Shown: one piece after another, positions 1 to 6,563 of the stretch | Layout of the letters: each line of letters begins with the position of its first letter | Numbering within the stretch: position 1 is the first letter of the stretch | NCBI GenBank assembly: GCA_016296435.1 | Contig: JAEDJI010000029.1 | Coordinates: 1 to 9,076 of the forward strand | From: Bacilli bacterium | GTDB lineage: Bacteria; Bacillota_I; Bacilli_A; RF39; UBA660 | DNA length: 9,076 nt | Direction: 5' to 3' | Translations under genes and position numbers: made by a program | Notes under the pieces: model-generated | What the model was told of the DNA's origin: nothing | What the model saw: only the letters and a program-made list of their open reading frames with translations | Database searches by the model: none

Positions 1-156
1 TTTTTTGTATATAAAAAATCATTTTTTATGTTCTTTACTAATCAATTTATTTTATTAATAAATATCTTTAATTACTTAATTTACTTCTCATTTTTTAAGT
101 ATTAAAAAATAATATATAATTAAAATCTATCAATAGTTTTTTATATTAAATCTTTA
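1..156. other. AT-rich intergenic stretch, no gene seen
   Basis: This stretch lies past the stop codon of the membrane-protein gene at 157. It is almost entirely A and T, with runs of T and A on both strands. I see no open frame with an SD and no tRNA-like fold. A 7-bp inverted repeat (arms 73-79 and 95-101, 15-nt loop) and an all-AT hairpin near 10-30 are present. Neither is GC-rich or followed by a clean U-tract, so I do not call a terminator. Confidence 0.6.
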
Positions 157-621
157 TTAGTTTTTTAATAACATCATAATTAAATTACTGAGTATCAAGA
201 TAAAACTAAAACTATATAAAAATAAATTCTTTGTATAATTAAATATTTTATTCTTTTCTTTTATTATATTTTTAGTATTGATAATTATTATTACTAACAA
301 ATAAACTAATAATATAATAATTCCTATTATATAAGTAAGATCTAATACATTAATATTCTTTATATTAGTGTATATTGATAAAAACATTAATAATACTAAA
401 AATATTATAAATAACACTTTAATTACTTTATTTATAGATTTTGGAATATGTACTTCTTTTATATACTTTATCATTAATTCAAAACATGTAATAAATAAAA
501 TGATAGCCATGAGAATATTACTTATATTATTAGTTTTATTTACTTCATATGTTAAAAATCCTAATGAGAGATCAATTAATAATATATCTAATAAAACTCT
601 TTTATATTTTTCTAATTTCAT
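157..621 (-). CDS. small multi-pass membrane protein of unknown function
   Basis: I do not recognise this 154-residue protein. Hydrophobic segments at roughly residues 9-25, 35-53, 66-84, 94-115 and 133-152 predict about five membrane passes, linked by short lysine- and asparagine-rich loops. There is no obvious signal peptide, catalytic motif or metal site. The ATG overlaps the TGA stop of the upstream pseudouridine synthase gene (shared ATGA, 618-621). A strong GGAGG lies 10 nt upstream, inside that gene, so the start is well supported and translation is probably coupled. It is the last gene of a three-gene group with two probable RNA-modification enzymes, but nothing in its sequence ties it to RNA. 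Many such small AT-rich membrane proteins are lineage-specific. The frame is very likely real; the function is unknown. Confidence 0.85.
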   Translation of the reverse strand: MKLEKYKRVLLDILLIDLSLGFLTYEVNKTNNISNILMAIILFITCFELMIKYIKEVHIPKSINKVIKVLFIIFLVLLMFLSIYTNIKNINVLDLTYIIGIIILLVYLLVIIIINTKNIIKEKNKIFNYTKNLFLYSFSFILILSNLIMMLLKN

Positions 622-1265
622 TTAAATATTTCCTCCTTTGGCATGTATTCAAAAACTAATTTTTCTTTTGTTATGGGATGATAAAATTCTAAATGATAAG
701 CAAAAAGTGCTAGTTGTTTTTTATCTTGTTTTCCATATCTTTGATCTCCATATAATGGATGTCCTATATTGCTAAACTGAACTCTTATTTGATGGTGTCT
801 ACCTGTATATAAAGTTATGTCAAGTATTGATAAATTATCTTTTTCTTTTAATACTTTATAGTATAATTTAGCATATTTTCCATCTTTTTTTGTTGTAATT
901 ATTGAAGAATTATCATTCGTTTTTTTAATATAGTTTTCAAGTAACTTTTCTTTTTCGGATAAAGTACCGTAGACTACTGCTAGGTACTTTTTAGTAAACT
1001 TATCATCTTTTATTTGTTTTGAAAGTCTTGATGCTGATTTTGACGTTTTAGCAAATACCATTATACCACTGGTTGGTCTATCTAATCTATGAACTAATCC
1101 TAAATAGACATTACCTGGTTTATTATATTTTTCTTTTATATATTTTTTTAGTATTGTTAGCATGTCTAAATCATTAGTATTATCACTTTGTGACAAAATA
1201 TTATATGGTTTTATAACAACAATTATATGATTGTCTTCATATAAAATATTTAAATTATTTTTCAT
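618..1265 (-). CDS. RluD-family pseudouridine synthase (single-domain, no S4)
   Basis: This is a 215-residue enzyme of the RluA/RluD family, which isomerises uridine to pseudouridine in rRNA or tRNA in the cytoplasm. The family signature HRLDRPTSG lies at residues 59-67 with the catalytic aspartate at D62. The later GRHHQIR and GHPLYGDQRYG motifs are also present. The protein starts directly with the catalytic domain (NILYEDNHIIVVIKP), so the N-terminal S4 RNA-binding domain of RluC and RluD is missing, as in RluA-type and several Firmicutes paralogues. I chose the ATG at 1265. A GTG 18 nt further upstream lies in frame but has no SD, whereas GGAG stands 12 nt before the ATG. The gene overlaps the end of the methyltransferase gene by 11 nt, which points to translational coupling. 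The target uridine cannot be read from the sequence. Confidence 0.93.
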   Translation of the reverse strand: MKNNLNILYEDNHIIVVIKPYNILSQSDNTNDLDMLTILKKYIKEKYNKPGNVYLGLVHRLDRPTSGIMVFAKTSKSASRLSKQIKDDKFTKKYLAVVYGTLSEKEKLLENYIKKTNDNSSIITTKKDGKYAKLYYKVLKEKDNLSILDITLYTGRHHQIRVQFSNIGHPLYGDQRYGKQDKKQLALFAYHLEFYHPITKEKLVFEYMPKEEIFK

Positions 1266-2106
1266 ATCTTGCACATACTCCACATGGTAATACTAATCCA
1301 TTGTTTGATTTTATACCTAGTTCTTCATAATATATTTTACCGGTATAAATACTTCCTACAGTTAGTTTTAAAATATTTTCCATTACTATTCCAGATAAGT
1401 TAGCAGTATAGGAGTTAATTATAAAGAATAAAGGATCGTCACTTAATATTTGTGTACATAGTTCTACTAAATTATACAGGTCTTTTTCAATATCCCATAC
1501 TTCGTTGTTTGAGCCTCTTCCATATGATGGAGGATCCATTATTATAGCATCATATTTGTTTCCGCGCCGTATTTCTCTTTTTACGAATTTTACAACATCA
1601 TCTACTAAAAAACGAACTGGTTTATCTTCAAGATTAGAACTTTTTACATTTTCTTTAGCCCAGTCAACCATTCCACGTGATGAGTCTACATGTACAACGC
1701 TTGCTCCAGCACTTAGGCATGCAACAGTAGCACATCCAGTATATGCAAAAAGGTTTAATACCTTTATATCACGCTTAGATTCTTTTATTTTTTTTATCAT
1801 AAAATCCCAGTTAATACTTTGTTCTGGGAATATTCCAGTGTGTTTAAAACCCATTAGTTTAACATTAAATGTTAAGTCATTATAATTAATAGTCCATCTA
1901 TCAGGTAATTTTTTATAAATTTCCCAATGTCCACCACCTTTGTTACTACGATAATAATGAGCGTGTGCTAATGACTTATTAAGTTTATCTTTCCATATTA
2001 TTTCAGGATCTGGTCTTAATAAATAATAATTTCCCCATTTTTCTAGTTTTTCTCCCTCACTCATTGAAATTATTTCATAGTCTTTAAAGTTATTTACTAC
2101 TAACAC
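1255..2106 (-). CDS. class I SAM-dependent methyltransferase, RlmI/RlmK-like, probable rRNA MTase
   Basis: This 283-residue protein resembles the methyltransferase part of the RlmI/RlmK group, which methylates bases of 23S rRNA. The early part carries EKLEKWGNYYLLRPDP (residues 19-34) and GIFPEQ (91-96), both typical of the group. SAM-binding motif I is VLNLFAYTG (116-124). An acidic residue follows the second strand (HVDSS, about 139-143), and the catalytic-loop motif is DPPSYGRG (191-198). No N-terminal PUA domain is present. The frame is open to an ATG at 2139, but that upstream part contains the promoter -10 element. The likely start is GTG at 2106, preceded by GGTGGTGAT at SD distance. 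It is the first gene of a group with an RluD-family synthase, which suggests a small rRNA-modification unit. The substrate is unproven. Confidence 0.92.
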   Translation of the reverse strand: MLVVNNFKDYEIISMSEGEKLEKWGNYYLLRPDPEIIWKDKLNKSLAHAHYYRSNKGGGHWEIYKKLPDRWTINYNDLTFNVKLMGFKHTGIFPEQSINWDFMIKKIKESKRDIKVLNLFAYTGCATVACLSAGASVVHVDSSRGMVDWAKENVKSSNLEDKPVRFLVDDVVKFVKREIRRGNKYDAIIMDPPSYGRGSNNEVWDIEKDLYNLVELCTQILSDDPLFFIINSYTANLSGIVMENILKLTVGSIYTGKIYYEELGIKSNNGLVLPCGVCARYEK

Positions 2107-2122
2107 ATTTATCACCACCAAA

Positions 2123-2151
2123 AGTATAGCATAAATCAAGTGCTTTGTAAA
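2123..2151 (-). promoter_or_regulatory. sigma-A-type promoter of the methyltransferase-pseudouridine synthase operon
   Basis: On the minus strand, TTTACA (2151-2146) and TATACT (2128-2123) are separated by exactly 17 bp, and TG one base before the -10 makes it an extended -10. Transcription should begin about 2115-2117, only some 10 nt before the GTG at 2106. The transcript would therefore start within or just at the SD. The elements are close to consensus; the start point is inferred. Confidence 0.75.
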
Positions 2152-2173
2152 ATACTATAACAATAATATTTTT

Positions 2174-2211
2174 AAAAAAAATAGCACTCAATTCATATTT
2201 AAATTAAGTGC
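2174..2211 (-). terminator. intrinsic terminator after rbfA
   Basis: On the minus-strand RNA, GCACUUAAUU (2211-2202) pairs with AAUUGAGUGC (2193-2184) through ten pairs including one U-G wobble. The loop is 8 nt, and UA followed by eight U residues comes next. It sits downstream of rbfA and just upstream of the next promoter, so it most simply ends the rimP-nusA-infB-rbfA transcript. The 5' arm can also pair with the preceding hairpin, so termination may be conditional. Confidence 0.75.
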
Positions 2212-2235
2212 AAATTATACAGGTAAGCACTCAAT
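2183..2235 (+). repeat. 10-bp direct repeat AGCACTCAAT, two copies
   Basis: AGCACTCAAT occurs at 2183-2192 and again at 2226-2235, each copy forming an arm of one of the two hairpins after rbfA. The flanking bases differ, so the shared unit is exactly ten bases. It could reflect duplication of a terminator element or selection for alternative pairing. Confidence 0.7.
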
Positions 2236-2256
2236 ATGGAACAGTTGAATGCTTAC
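2223..2256 (-). promoter_or_regulatory. upstream hairpin of the rbfA 3' region, possible anti-antiterminator
   Basis: On the minus-strand RNA, GUAAGCAUUCAA (2256-2245) pairs with UUGAGUGCUUAC (2234-2223) over 12 pairs with one U-G wobble, enclosing a 10-nt loop. No U-tract follows on the minus strand, so it is not a terminator in the direction of the operon. On the plus strand six T residues follow, so it could stop antisense transcription. Its 3' arm is complementary to the 5' arm of the terminator at 2174-2211. Whether it regulates that terminator is inference. Confidence 0.5.
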
Positions 2257-2324
2257 TTTTTTATTACATTTAAATTTTCTTGATATATATAATGTCACAA
2301 ATATATTATCTTATCTATATGATA

Positions 2325-2678
2325 TTATTTCATATCATTTTCTTTTTCTTTTATTTCTTTAATTCTTTCTTCAATCATATTTCCATATTCAATTGAATTA
2401 TCATAATGAAAACTAATTTGAGGCATTTTTCTAATTTGTATTCTTTTTGAAAGTTCTATTTCAATAAAGTTAGCAGCTTTATTTAGTGCTTTTTGTGTTT
2501 CATCTTTAAATTCTGGTTTTAAAGTAGTAAAGTATACTTTAGCATATGATAAGTCATTTGTAATATCACAACCAGTTAATGTAACAAATTTTATGTTAGG
2601 ATCTTTTACTTCTTCCATAATGATATAACTAATTTCTTTAGTGAATAAACTATCTAATCTTTTTACTCTTATACTCAT
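2325..2678 (-). CDS. rbfA: 30S ribosome-binding factor RbfA
   Basis: RbfA is a small KH-fold protein that binds the immature 30S subunit and assists 16S rRNA maturation, including in the cold. The 117-residue length is typical. Family features are visible in order: the N-terminal RVKRLDSLFTKEISYII helix, DPNIKFVTLTGCDITNDLSYAKVY (strand-helix region, residues 27-49), and the C-terminal pattern ALNKAANFIEIELSKRIQIR followed by MPQISFHYDNSIEYG. The ATG overlaps the infB TGA stop by 4 nt (ATGA, 2675-2678), with GAGG about 10 nt upstream, so it is probably coupled to infB. In many Firmicutes truB and ribF follow. Here the operon ends instead, and a 218-nt gap with two hairpins leads to an unrelated promoter. 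A weak AT-rich hairpin spans the stop codon. Confidence 0.97.
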   Translation of the reverse strand: MSIRVKRLDSLFTKEISYIIMEEVKDPNIKFVTLTGCDITNDLSYAKVYFTTLKPEFKDETQKALNKAANFIEIELSKRIQIRKMPQISFHYDNSIEYGNMIEERIKEIKEKENDMK

Positions 2679-4789
2679 CTTTTGATTTCCTCAACTACAT
2701 AGGCTTCGATAATATCATTTTCTTTTATATCACTAAAGTTTTCTATAGTTATACCACATTCAATACCTTTTTTAACTTCATTTACTCTTTCTTTTCCTCT
2801 TTGAAGTGATGCAATATTTCCATCATATGCAACAATACCATCTCTTACCACTCTTGCTTTTGAGTTTTGTTTTATAATACCATCTTGCACAAATGATCCG
2901 GCAATTGTACCAACTTTTGAAAATTTAAATAATTGTCTTACCTCAGCTACACCAATAACTTTTTCTTCGTATTCAGGATCTAACATTCCAAGCATTGCGT
3001 CTTCTAGTTCTTCTATTATTTTATAAATTACATTGTGCAATCTTATATCAGCATTGTATTCTTTGGCAATTTCCAATATTTTATTACTAGGTCTAACATT
3101 AAATCCAATTATTATAGCATTTGAGGCATTAGCAAGAACTATATCACTTTCTGTAATAGTTCCTATGCCACTTCTTATTACATCTACAGTTACACCTTCA
3201 ACATTAATTTTTGAAAGTGATTGTTTAATTGCTTCTTCAGAACCTTTTACATCTGTTTTTAGTACAACATTGATACTTTTTGCACCTTCTTTTACTTTAC
3301 TAAATAGATCTTCAAGTGTCATACCAGAACGATTAGTGTTTGCTTCTTTACTTCTTAGTTTTCTTTCATCTGCTATTTTCTTTGCTTCTTTTTCTGTTTC
3401 AAAGGCCATGAAACGATCTCCTGCAACTGGAGGTTCATTAAGTCCAGTTATTTCAACTGGCGTAGATGGAAGAGCCTGGATAATGTTTTGACCTTTATCA
3501 TTTTTTAATGTTCTAATCTTACCATATACATTTCCTACTACTACAGGATCCCCTAATCTTAAGGTACCATTTTGAATCAATATTGTCGTAACTGAACCAA
3601 TATTTTTATCTAGTTTAGATTCAATAACAGAACCAGTAGCATATCTATTAGGATTTGCTTTTAATTCATTCATATCTGCGATTAGTAAGATGTTTTCTAA
3701 TAATTCATCAAGTCCCATTTTTGTTTTAGCACTTATTCTATTTACTAATGTATCTCCGCCCCATTCTTCAGGAGTAAGTCCACATTCAGATAATTCTTGA
3801 AGCACTCTATCAGGATTTGCATTAGGTAAATCCATTTTATTTATAGCTACAATTATTGGTACTTTAGCAGCCTTAGCATGATCAATAGCTTCTTTTGTTT
3901 GAGGTTTTACTCCATCTTCAGCAGAAACAATTATAATGACTATATCTGTAACACTAGCACCGCGTGCTCTCATTTGAGTAAATGCTTCATGTCCAGGAGT
4001 ATCAATAAAAGTAATCAACCTATCATTTACTTTAACTTGATAAGCACCAATATGTTGGGTAATTCCTCCAGCTTCTTTGTCTACTACATGAGCATTTCTA
4101 ATAGCATCAAGTAGTGAAGTTTTTCCATGATCAACATGTCCCATTATTGTAACTACTGGTGGCCTTGATACTAAGTCTTCTTCTTTATCTATTATTTCAT
4201 ATTCTTCAAAATTTACTATATCTCTTGTTTCTTCATTTTTTAGTTCTTTTCCATAATCTAGAACAATTACCTCTGCGGTAGAAAAATCTAAACTTTGATT
4301 AAGAGTAGTAAGTACTCCTAAATCAAATAATTTTTTTACTAATTCTGATGCATTTACTTTTAATTCATCTGCAAGATCTTTTACAGTCATATTGTTTTTA
4401 TATAGAATCACTGAGTCATCATCATTTTCATTACTAACTAGTTTTTCCTTATGTTTATAAATATTCTTTTTAGCTTTGAGATATTTAGAGTTATCATCTT
4501 TATTAATTGGTATATCTTTCTTTTTCATTTTAACTACTGATTTATCTTGAGTAGTATTTATTCTTAAATCTTTCTCTAATTCATCATCATCAAGAATATC
4601 TTCTTCAATTATATCGTCAATATCTTCAATGTCATCATCATTAGAAATTTCATTATCTAAGACAATAATGTCATCTTCAGATAACATATCATCTTCAGTA
4701 TTACAATTAATATCTAATTTTTTACATAGTTTTAATATTTCCTCAATTGTTTTATTTACATCTGTTGCATATTCTAAAACACTCATCAT
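2675..4789 (-). CDS. infB: translation initiation factor IF-2
   Basis: IF-2 is the GTPase that places fMet-tRNA in the 30S P site and promotes subunit joining. The 704-residue protein begins with an IF2_N-like subdomain (about 3-48), then a strongly acidic stretch (about 34-74, rich in D and E) and a short lysine-rich linker. A second IF2_N subdomain follows (MTVKDLADELKVNASELVKK, from 134). The G domain has G1 GHVDHGKT (217-224), the GGIT switch I region (241-244), G3 DTPGH (263-267), G4 NKMD (317-320) and G5 SAK (353-355). The beta-barrel domain II, domain III and the C-terminal fMet-tRNA-binding domain complete it. ATG at 4789 has GAGG 7 nt upstream; a second ATG follows immediately. The stop overlaps rbfA. 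All functional motifs are intact. Confidence 0.98.
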   Translation of the reverse strand: MMSVLEYATDVNKTIEEILKLCKKLDINCNTEDDMLSEDDIIVLDNEISNDDDIEDIDDIIEEDILDDDELEKDLRINTTQDKSVVKMKKKDIPINKDDNSKYLKAKKNIYKHKEKLVSNENDDDSVILYKNNMTVKDLADELKVNASELVKKLFDLGVLTTLNQSLDFSTAEVIVLDYGKELKNEETRDIVNFEEYEIIDKEEDLVSRPPVVTIMGHVDHGKTSLLDAIRNAHVVDKEAGGITQHIGAYQVKVNDRLITFIDTPGHEAFTQMRARGASVTDIVIIIVSAEDGVKPQTKEAIDHAKAAKVPIIVAINKMDLPNANPDRVLQELSECGLTPEEWGGDTLVNRISAKTKMGLDELLENILLIADMNELKANPNRYATGSVIESKLDKNIGSVTTILIQNGTLRLGDPVVVGNVYGKIRTLKNDKGQNIIQALPSTPVEITGLNEPPVAGDRFMAFETEKEAKKIADERKLRSKEANTNRSGMTLEDLFSKVKEGAKSINVVLKTDVKGSEEAIKQSLSKINVEGVTVDVIRSGIGTITESDIVLANASNAIIIGFNVRPSNKILEIAKEYNADIRLHNVIYKIIEELEDAMLGMLDPEYEEKVIGVAEVRQLFKFSKVGTIAGSFVQDGIIKQNSKARVVRDGIVAYDGNIASLQRGKERVNEVKKGIECGITIENFSDIKENDIIEAYVVEEIKR

Positions 4790-4832
4790 ATTATCACCTC
4801 ATTTGTTTATTTTTAATGGGTTAATAGCAAAT

Positions 4833-5225
4833 TTATCTTCTTTTTTTCTTTGAGTTTTCTATTTTTGAAAATTCATATGCTAATCTAAACCTATCACTTT
4901 TTGATGGGAGAGCATATACTCTGCAATCTTCAAGTGACTTAACTTTATCTTTAAATTCTTTTAGAGTTTTCTTATTATCAAGTTTATTAATTATTTCTAA
5001 ATTTTTATTAGAAAGTATAGATAATATTGTGTCATCATCGTTATATTTATAATAATTCATAACTTTTTCAATGTTTTTAGAATCGATATTTTCAATATAC
5101 CTATTATAGTTATATGTTTTATCACAAGTTTGGGCACATACATGTATTTTTTTAAATTTATGTATTTTTATTTTTTTCCTTTTTAAGTGATAATTGTATA
5201 TTTTTAAATTTTCAATTCTTTTCAT
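4833..5225 (-). CDS. unrecognised basic protein in the ylxQ position
   Basis: I do not recognise this 130-residue protein. In B. subtilis the slot between ylxR and infB holds ylxQ, an L7Ae-family protein of about 100 residues. I see none of the L7Ae pattern here. Its N-terminus is very basic (residues 12-27, mostly K, R and H), and two cysteines follow in CAQTC (30-34). The middle is rich in Y, N, D and K. A more conserved-looking end, CRVYALPSKSDRFRLAYEF (101-119), leads to a KKKRR tail. Both basic ends suggest nucleic-acid or ribosome binding, but that is inference. GGAGG lies 7 nt before the ATG, within the end of ylxR, and only 2 nt separate the genes, so it is a true operon member. No signal peptide or membrane segment is seen. 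The infB SD follows after a 43-nt gap. Confidence 0.88.
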   Translation of the reverse strand: MKRIENLKIYNYHLKRKKIKIHKFKKIHVCAQTCDKTYNYNRYIENIDSKNIEKVMNYYKYNDDDTILSILSNKNLEIINKLDNKKTLKEFKDKVKSLEDCRVYALPSKSDRFRLAYEFSKIENSKKKRR

Positions 5226-5227
5226 AA

Positions 5228-5491
5228 TTATTCCTCCACGATTTTGATAAGATCATCATATATAGTATCAGGTATTGTAGTCTCTAGGTGTCTTTCTAAT
5301 TTTTTAGATTTTCTAGCCAAGTTGATTACCTCAATATCTTTTTTTAAATAAGCTCCTCTTCCATTTGCTTTACCTGTTATATCCACTATGATTTCTTTAT
5401 TCGGAGTTCTAACTACTCTTATTAGTTCTTTTTTAGGATATTTTTCTTGTGTAATAATGCAAGTACGCATTGGTATTTTCTTTACCTTCAT
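5228..5491 (-). CDS. rnpM: RNase P modulator RnpM (YlxR family)
   Basis: YlxR-family proteins bind RNA; in B. subtilis YlxR/RnpM associates with RNase P and modulates its activity. This 87-residue copy shows the family pattern throughout: KKIPMRTCII (4-13), PKKELIRVVRTP (19-30), VDITGKANGRGAYL (36-49) with the signature GRGAY at 44-48, and a helical C-terminus. I chose ATG at 5491. The frame could open at GTG 5500, but that GTG is part of the TAGGTGA that acts as the SD for this ATG, and the nusA stop TAG is in the same element. The gene lies 9 nt after nusA and 2 nt before the unknown basic protein, in the normal Firmicutes order nusA-ylxR. The CxxC pair seen in some homologues is reduced to one cysteine. 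Confidence 0.95.
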   Translation of the reverse strand: MKVKKIPMRTCIITQEKYPKKELIRVVRTPNKEIIVDITGKANGRGAYLKKDIEVINLARKSKKLERHLETTIPDTIYDDLIKIVEE

Positions 5492-5500
5492 CTTATTCAC

Positions 5501-6562
5501 CTACTTTAAAACTATGCCCATTTCCTTTGCTTGTTCACTATTTTTTACATCTATTTTATATTTTGTAAGTCGTGATGCAAGTTTTACATTTTGTCCTTTT
5601 TTACCAAGTGCAAGGGAAAAATCATCTCCATCTGCTATTGCTAAAGCTTCTTGTTTTTTAGGATCTAGTATAAATACTGATAAGTTCTTAGCTGGACTTA
5701 AAGCATTTTTTATAAATTCTTCTTTATCAGTAGAGTATCTTACTATATCAAGTTTTTCTCCAGATAATTCTTTCATTATTCTTGCTATTCTAGATCCTTT
5801 TTCTCCAATACAGCAACCAATTGGATCAATGTTAGCATATTCTGAATATACTGCTATTTTACTACGTGATCCGGCATCTCTTGCAACTGCGTAAATCATA
5901 ACTGAACCATCTGCAAGTTCTGGAATTTCTAGTTCAAATAGTCTCTTGACAAAGTTGTAATGTTTTCTAGATAGTAAAATAATTGTTCCTTTAGAATTAC
6001 TATTTACTTTAGTAACATAACATTTAATAGAAGAACCCATTTCTATTTTTTCATTTCCAATTAACTCAGTTTTAGGAAGAATACCATTAGTTCTACCAAG
6101 ATCAATATAGTAATTTCCTTCATCTTCAAGTGATACTATTCCTGATACTAGTTCTCCTTGTTTATTCTCAAATTCTTCGATTAAGCTAGATCTTTCTGCT
6201 TCTCTTATTTTTTGGACTACCACTTGTTTAGCTGTGGAAGTAGCAACACGACCAAAATTTTCAGGTGTTACTTCTGTATCAAAAGTATCTCCAATTTCTT
6301 TTGTTTTATCTATTTTTTGAGCGTCTTTCAAAGATATTTGTGTTTCAGGATCTTCAACTTCTTCTACTACTGTGATATAAGAATATATTTTTATGTCTCC
6401 AGTTTCTCTATTAATTATTACTTTTGCATTTGTTTTAGAGTCAAAATTCTTTTTATAAGCAGAAAGTAGTGCTAGTTCCATTGTTTCAAATATGATATCA
6501 CGATCAATATGTTTTTCTTTTTCTAACAAATCTACTGCTTTTAAAAACTCTTCTCCTTTCAT
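5501..6562 (-). CDS. nusA: transcription termination/antitermination factor NusA
   Basis: NusA binds RNA polymerase and nascent RNA, and modulates pausing and intrinsic termination. The 353-residue length fits the Gram-positive form without C-terminal acidic repeats. The N-terminal RNAP-binding domain runs to about 125. An S1 domain follows (GELVSGIVSLEDEGNYYIDLG, from 136), then KH1 with its GEKG loop (253-256), and KH2 with GKKG (320-323) followed by QNVKLASRLT. The start at 6562 has GGAGGTAA 8 nt upstream; the frame extends 24 codons further, but that part runs inside rimP and has no family similarity. The gene starts 1 nt after the rimP stop, and its SD forms the last rimP codons. As the second gene it is probably controlled by the leader hairpin in front of rimP. 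Confidence 0.97.
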   Translation of the reverse strand: MKGEEFLKAVDLLEKEKHIDRDIIFETMELALLSAYKKNFDSKTNAKVIINRETGDIKIYSYITVVEEVEDPETQISLKDAQKIDKTKEIGDTFDTEVTPENFGRVATSTAKQVVVQKIREAERSSLIEEFENKQGELVSGIVSLEDEGNYYIDLGRTNGILPKTELIGNEKIEMGSSIKCYVTKVNSNSKGTIILLSRKHYNFVKRLFELEIPELADGSVMIYAVARDAGSRSKIAVYSEYANIDPIGCCIGEKGSRIARIMKELSGEKLDIVRYSTDKEEFIKNALSPAKNLSVFILDPKKQEALAIADGDDFSLALGKKGQNVKLASRLTKYKIDVKNSEQAKEMGIVLK

Positions 6563-6563
6563 A

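Noticed and set aside
368..625. Plus-strand open frame of 85 codons opposite the membrane protein gene.
   Set aside because: The minus-strand frame has a strong SD and an ATGA overlap with the upstream gene; the plus-strand frame has neither.
1266..1283. A longer start (GTG at 1283) for the pseudouridine synthase.
   Set aside because: There is no SD in front of that GTG, and the additional residues lie deep in the methyltransferase gene; the ATG at 1265 has GGAG upstream.
1505..1885. Plus-strand open frame of 126 codons opposite the methyltransferase gene.
   Set aside because: It is a shadow of a gene with clear SAM-binding motifs, and has no independent support.
2174..2256. T-box or known riboswitch at the rbfA 3' region.
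   Set aside because: I see no T-box sequence on the operon strand, no aptamer-like core and no adjacent amino-acid or cofactor gene; only the paired hairpins can be supported.
3033..3491. Plus-strand open frame of 152 codons opposite infB.
   Set aside because: It lies fully inside the conserved IF-2 coding sequence on the other strand, with no SD or recognisable motif.
4790..4832. Internal promoter or terminator before infB.
   Set aside because: The 43-nt gap has only AT-rich sequence and the infB SD; no paired -35/-10 or GC stem is visible.
5388..5894. Plus-strand open frame of 168 codons opposite nusA and ylxR.
   Set aside because: It is antisense to two well-identified conserved genes, has no SD and no family similarity; its hydrophobic composition is a complement artefact.
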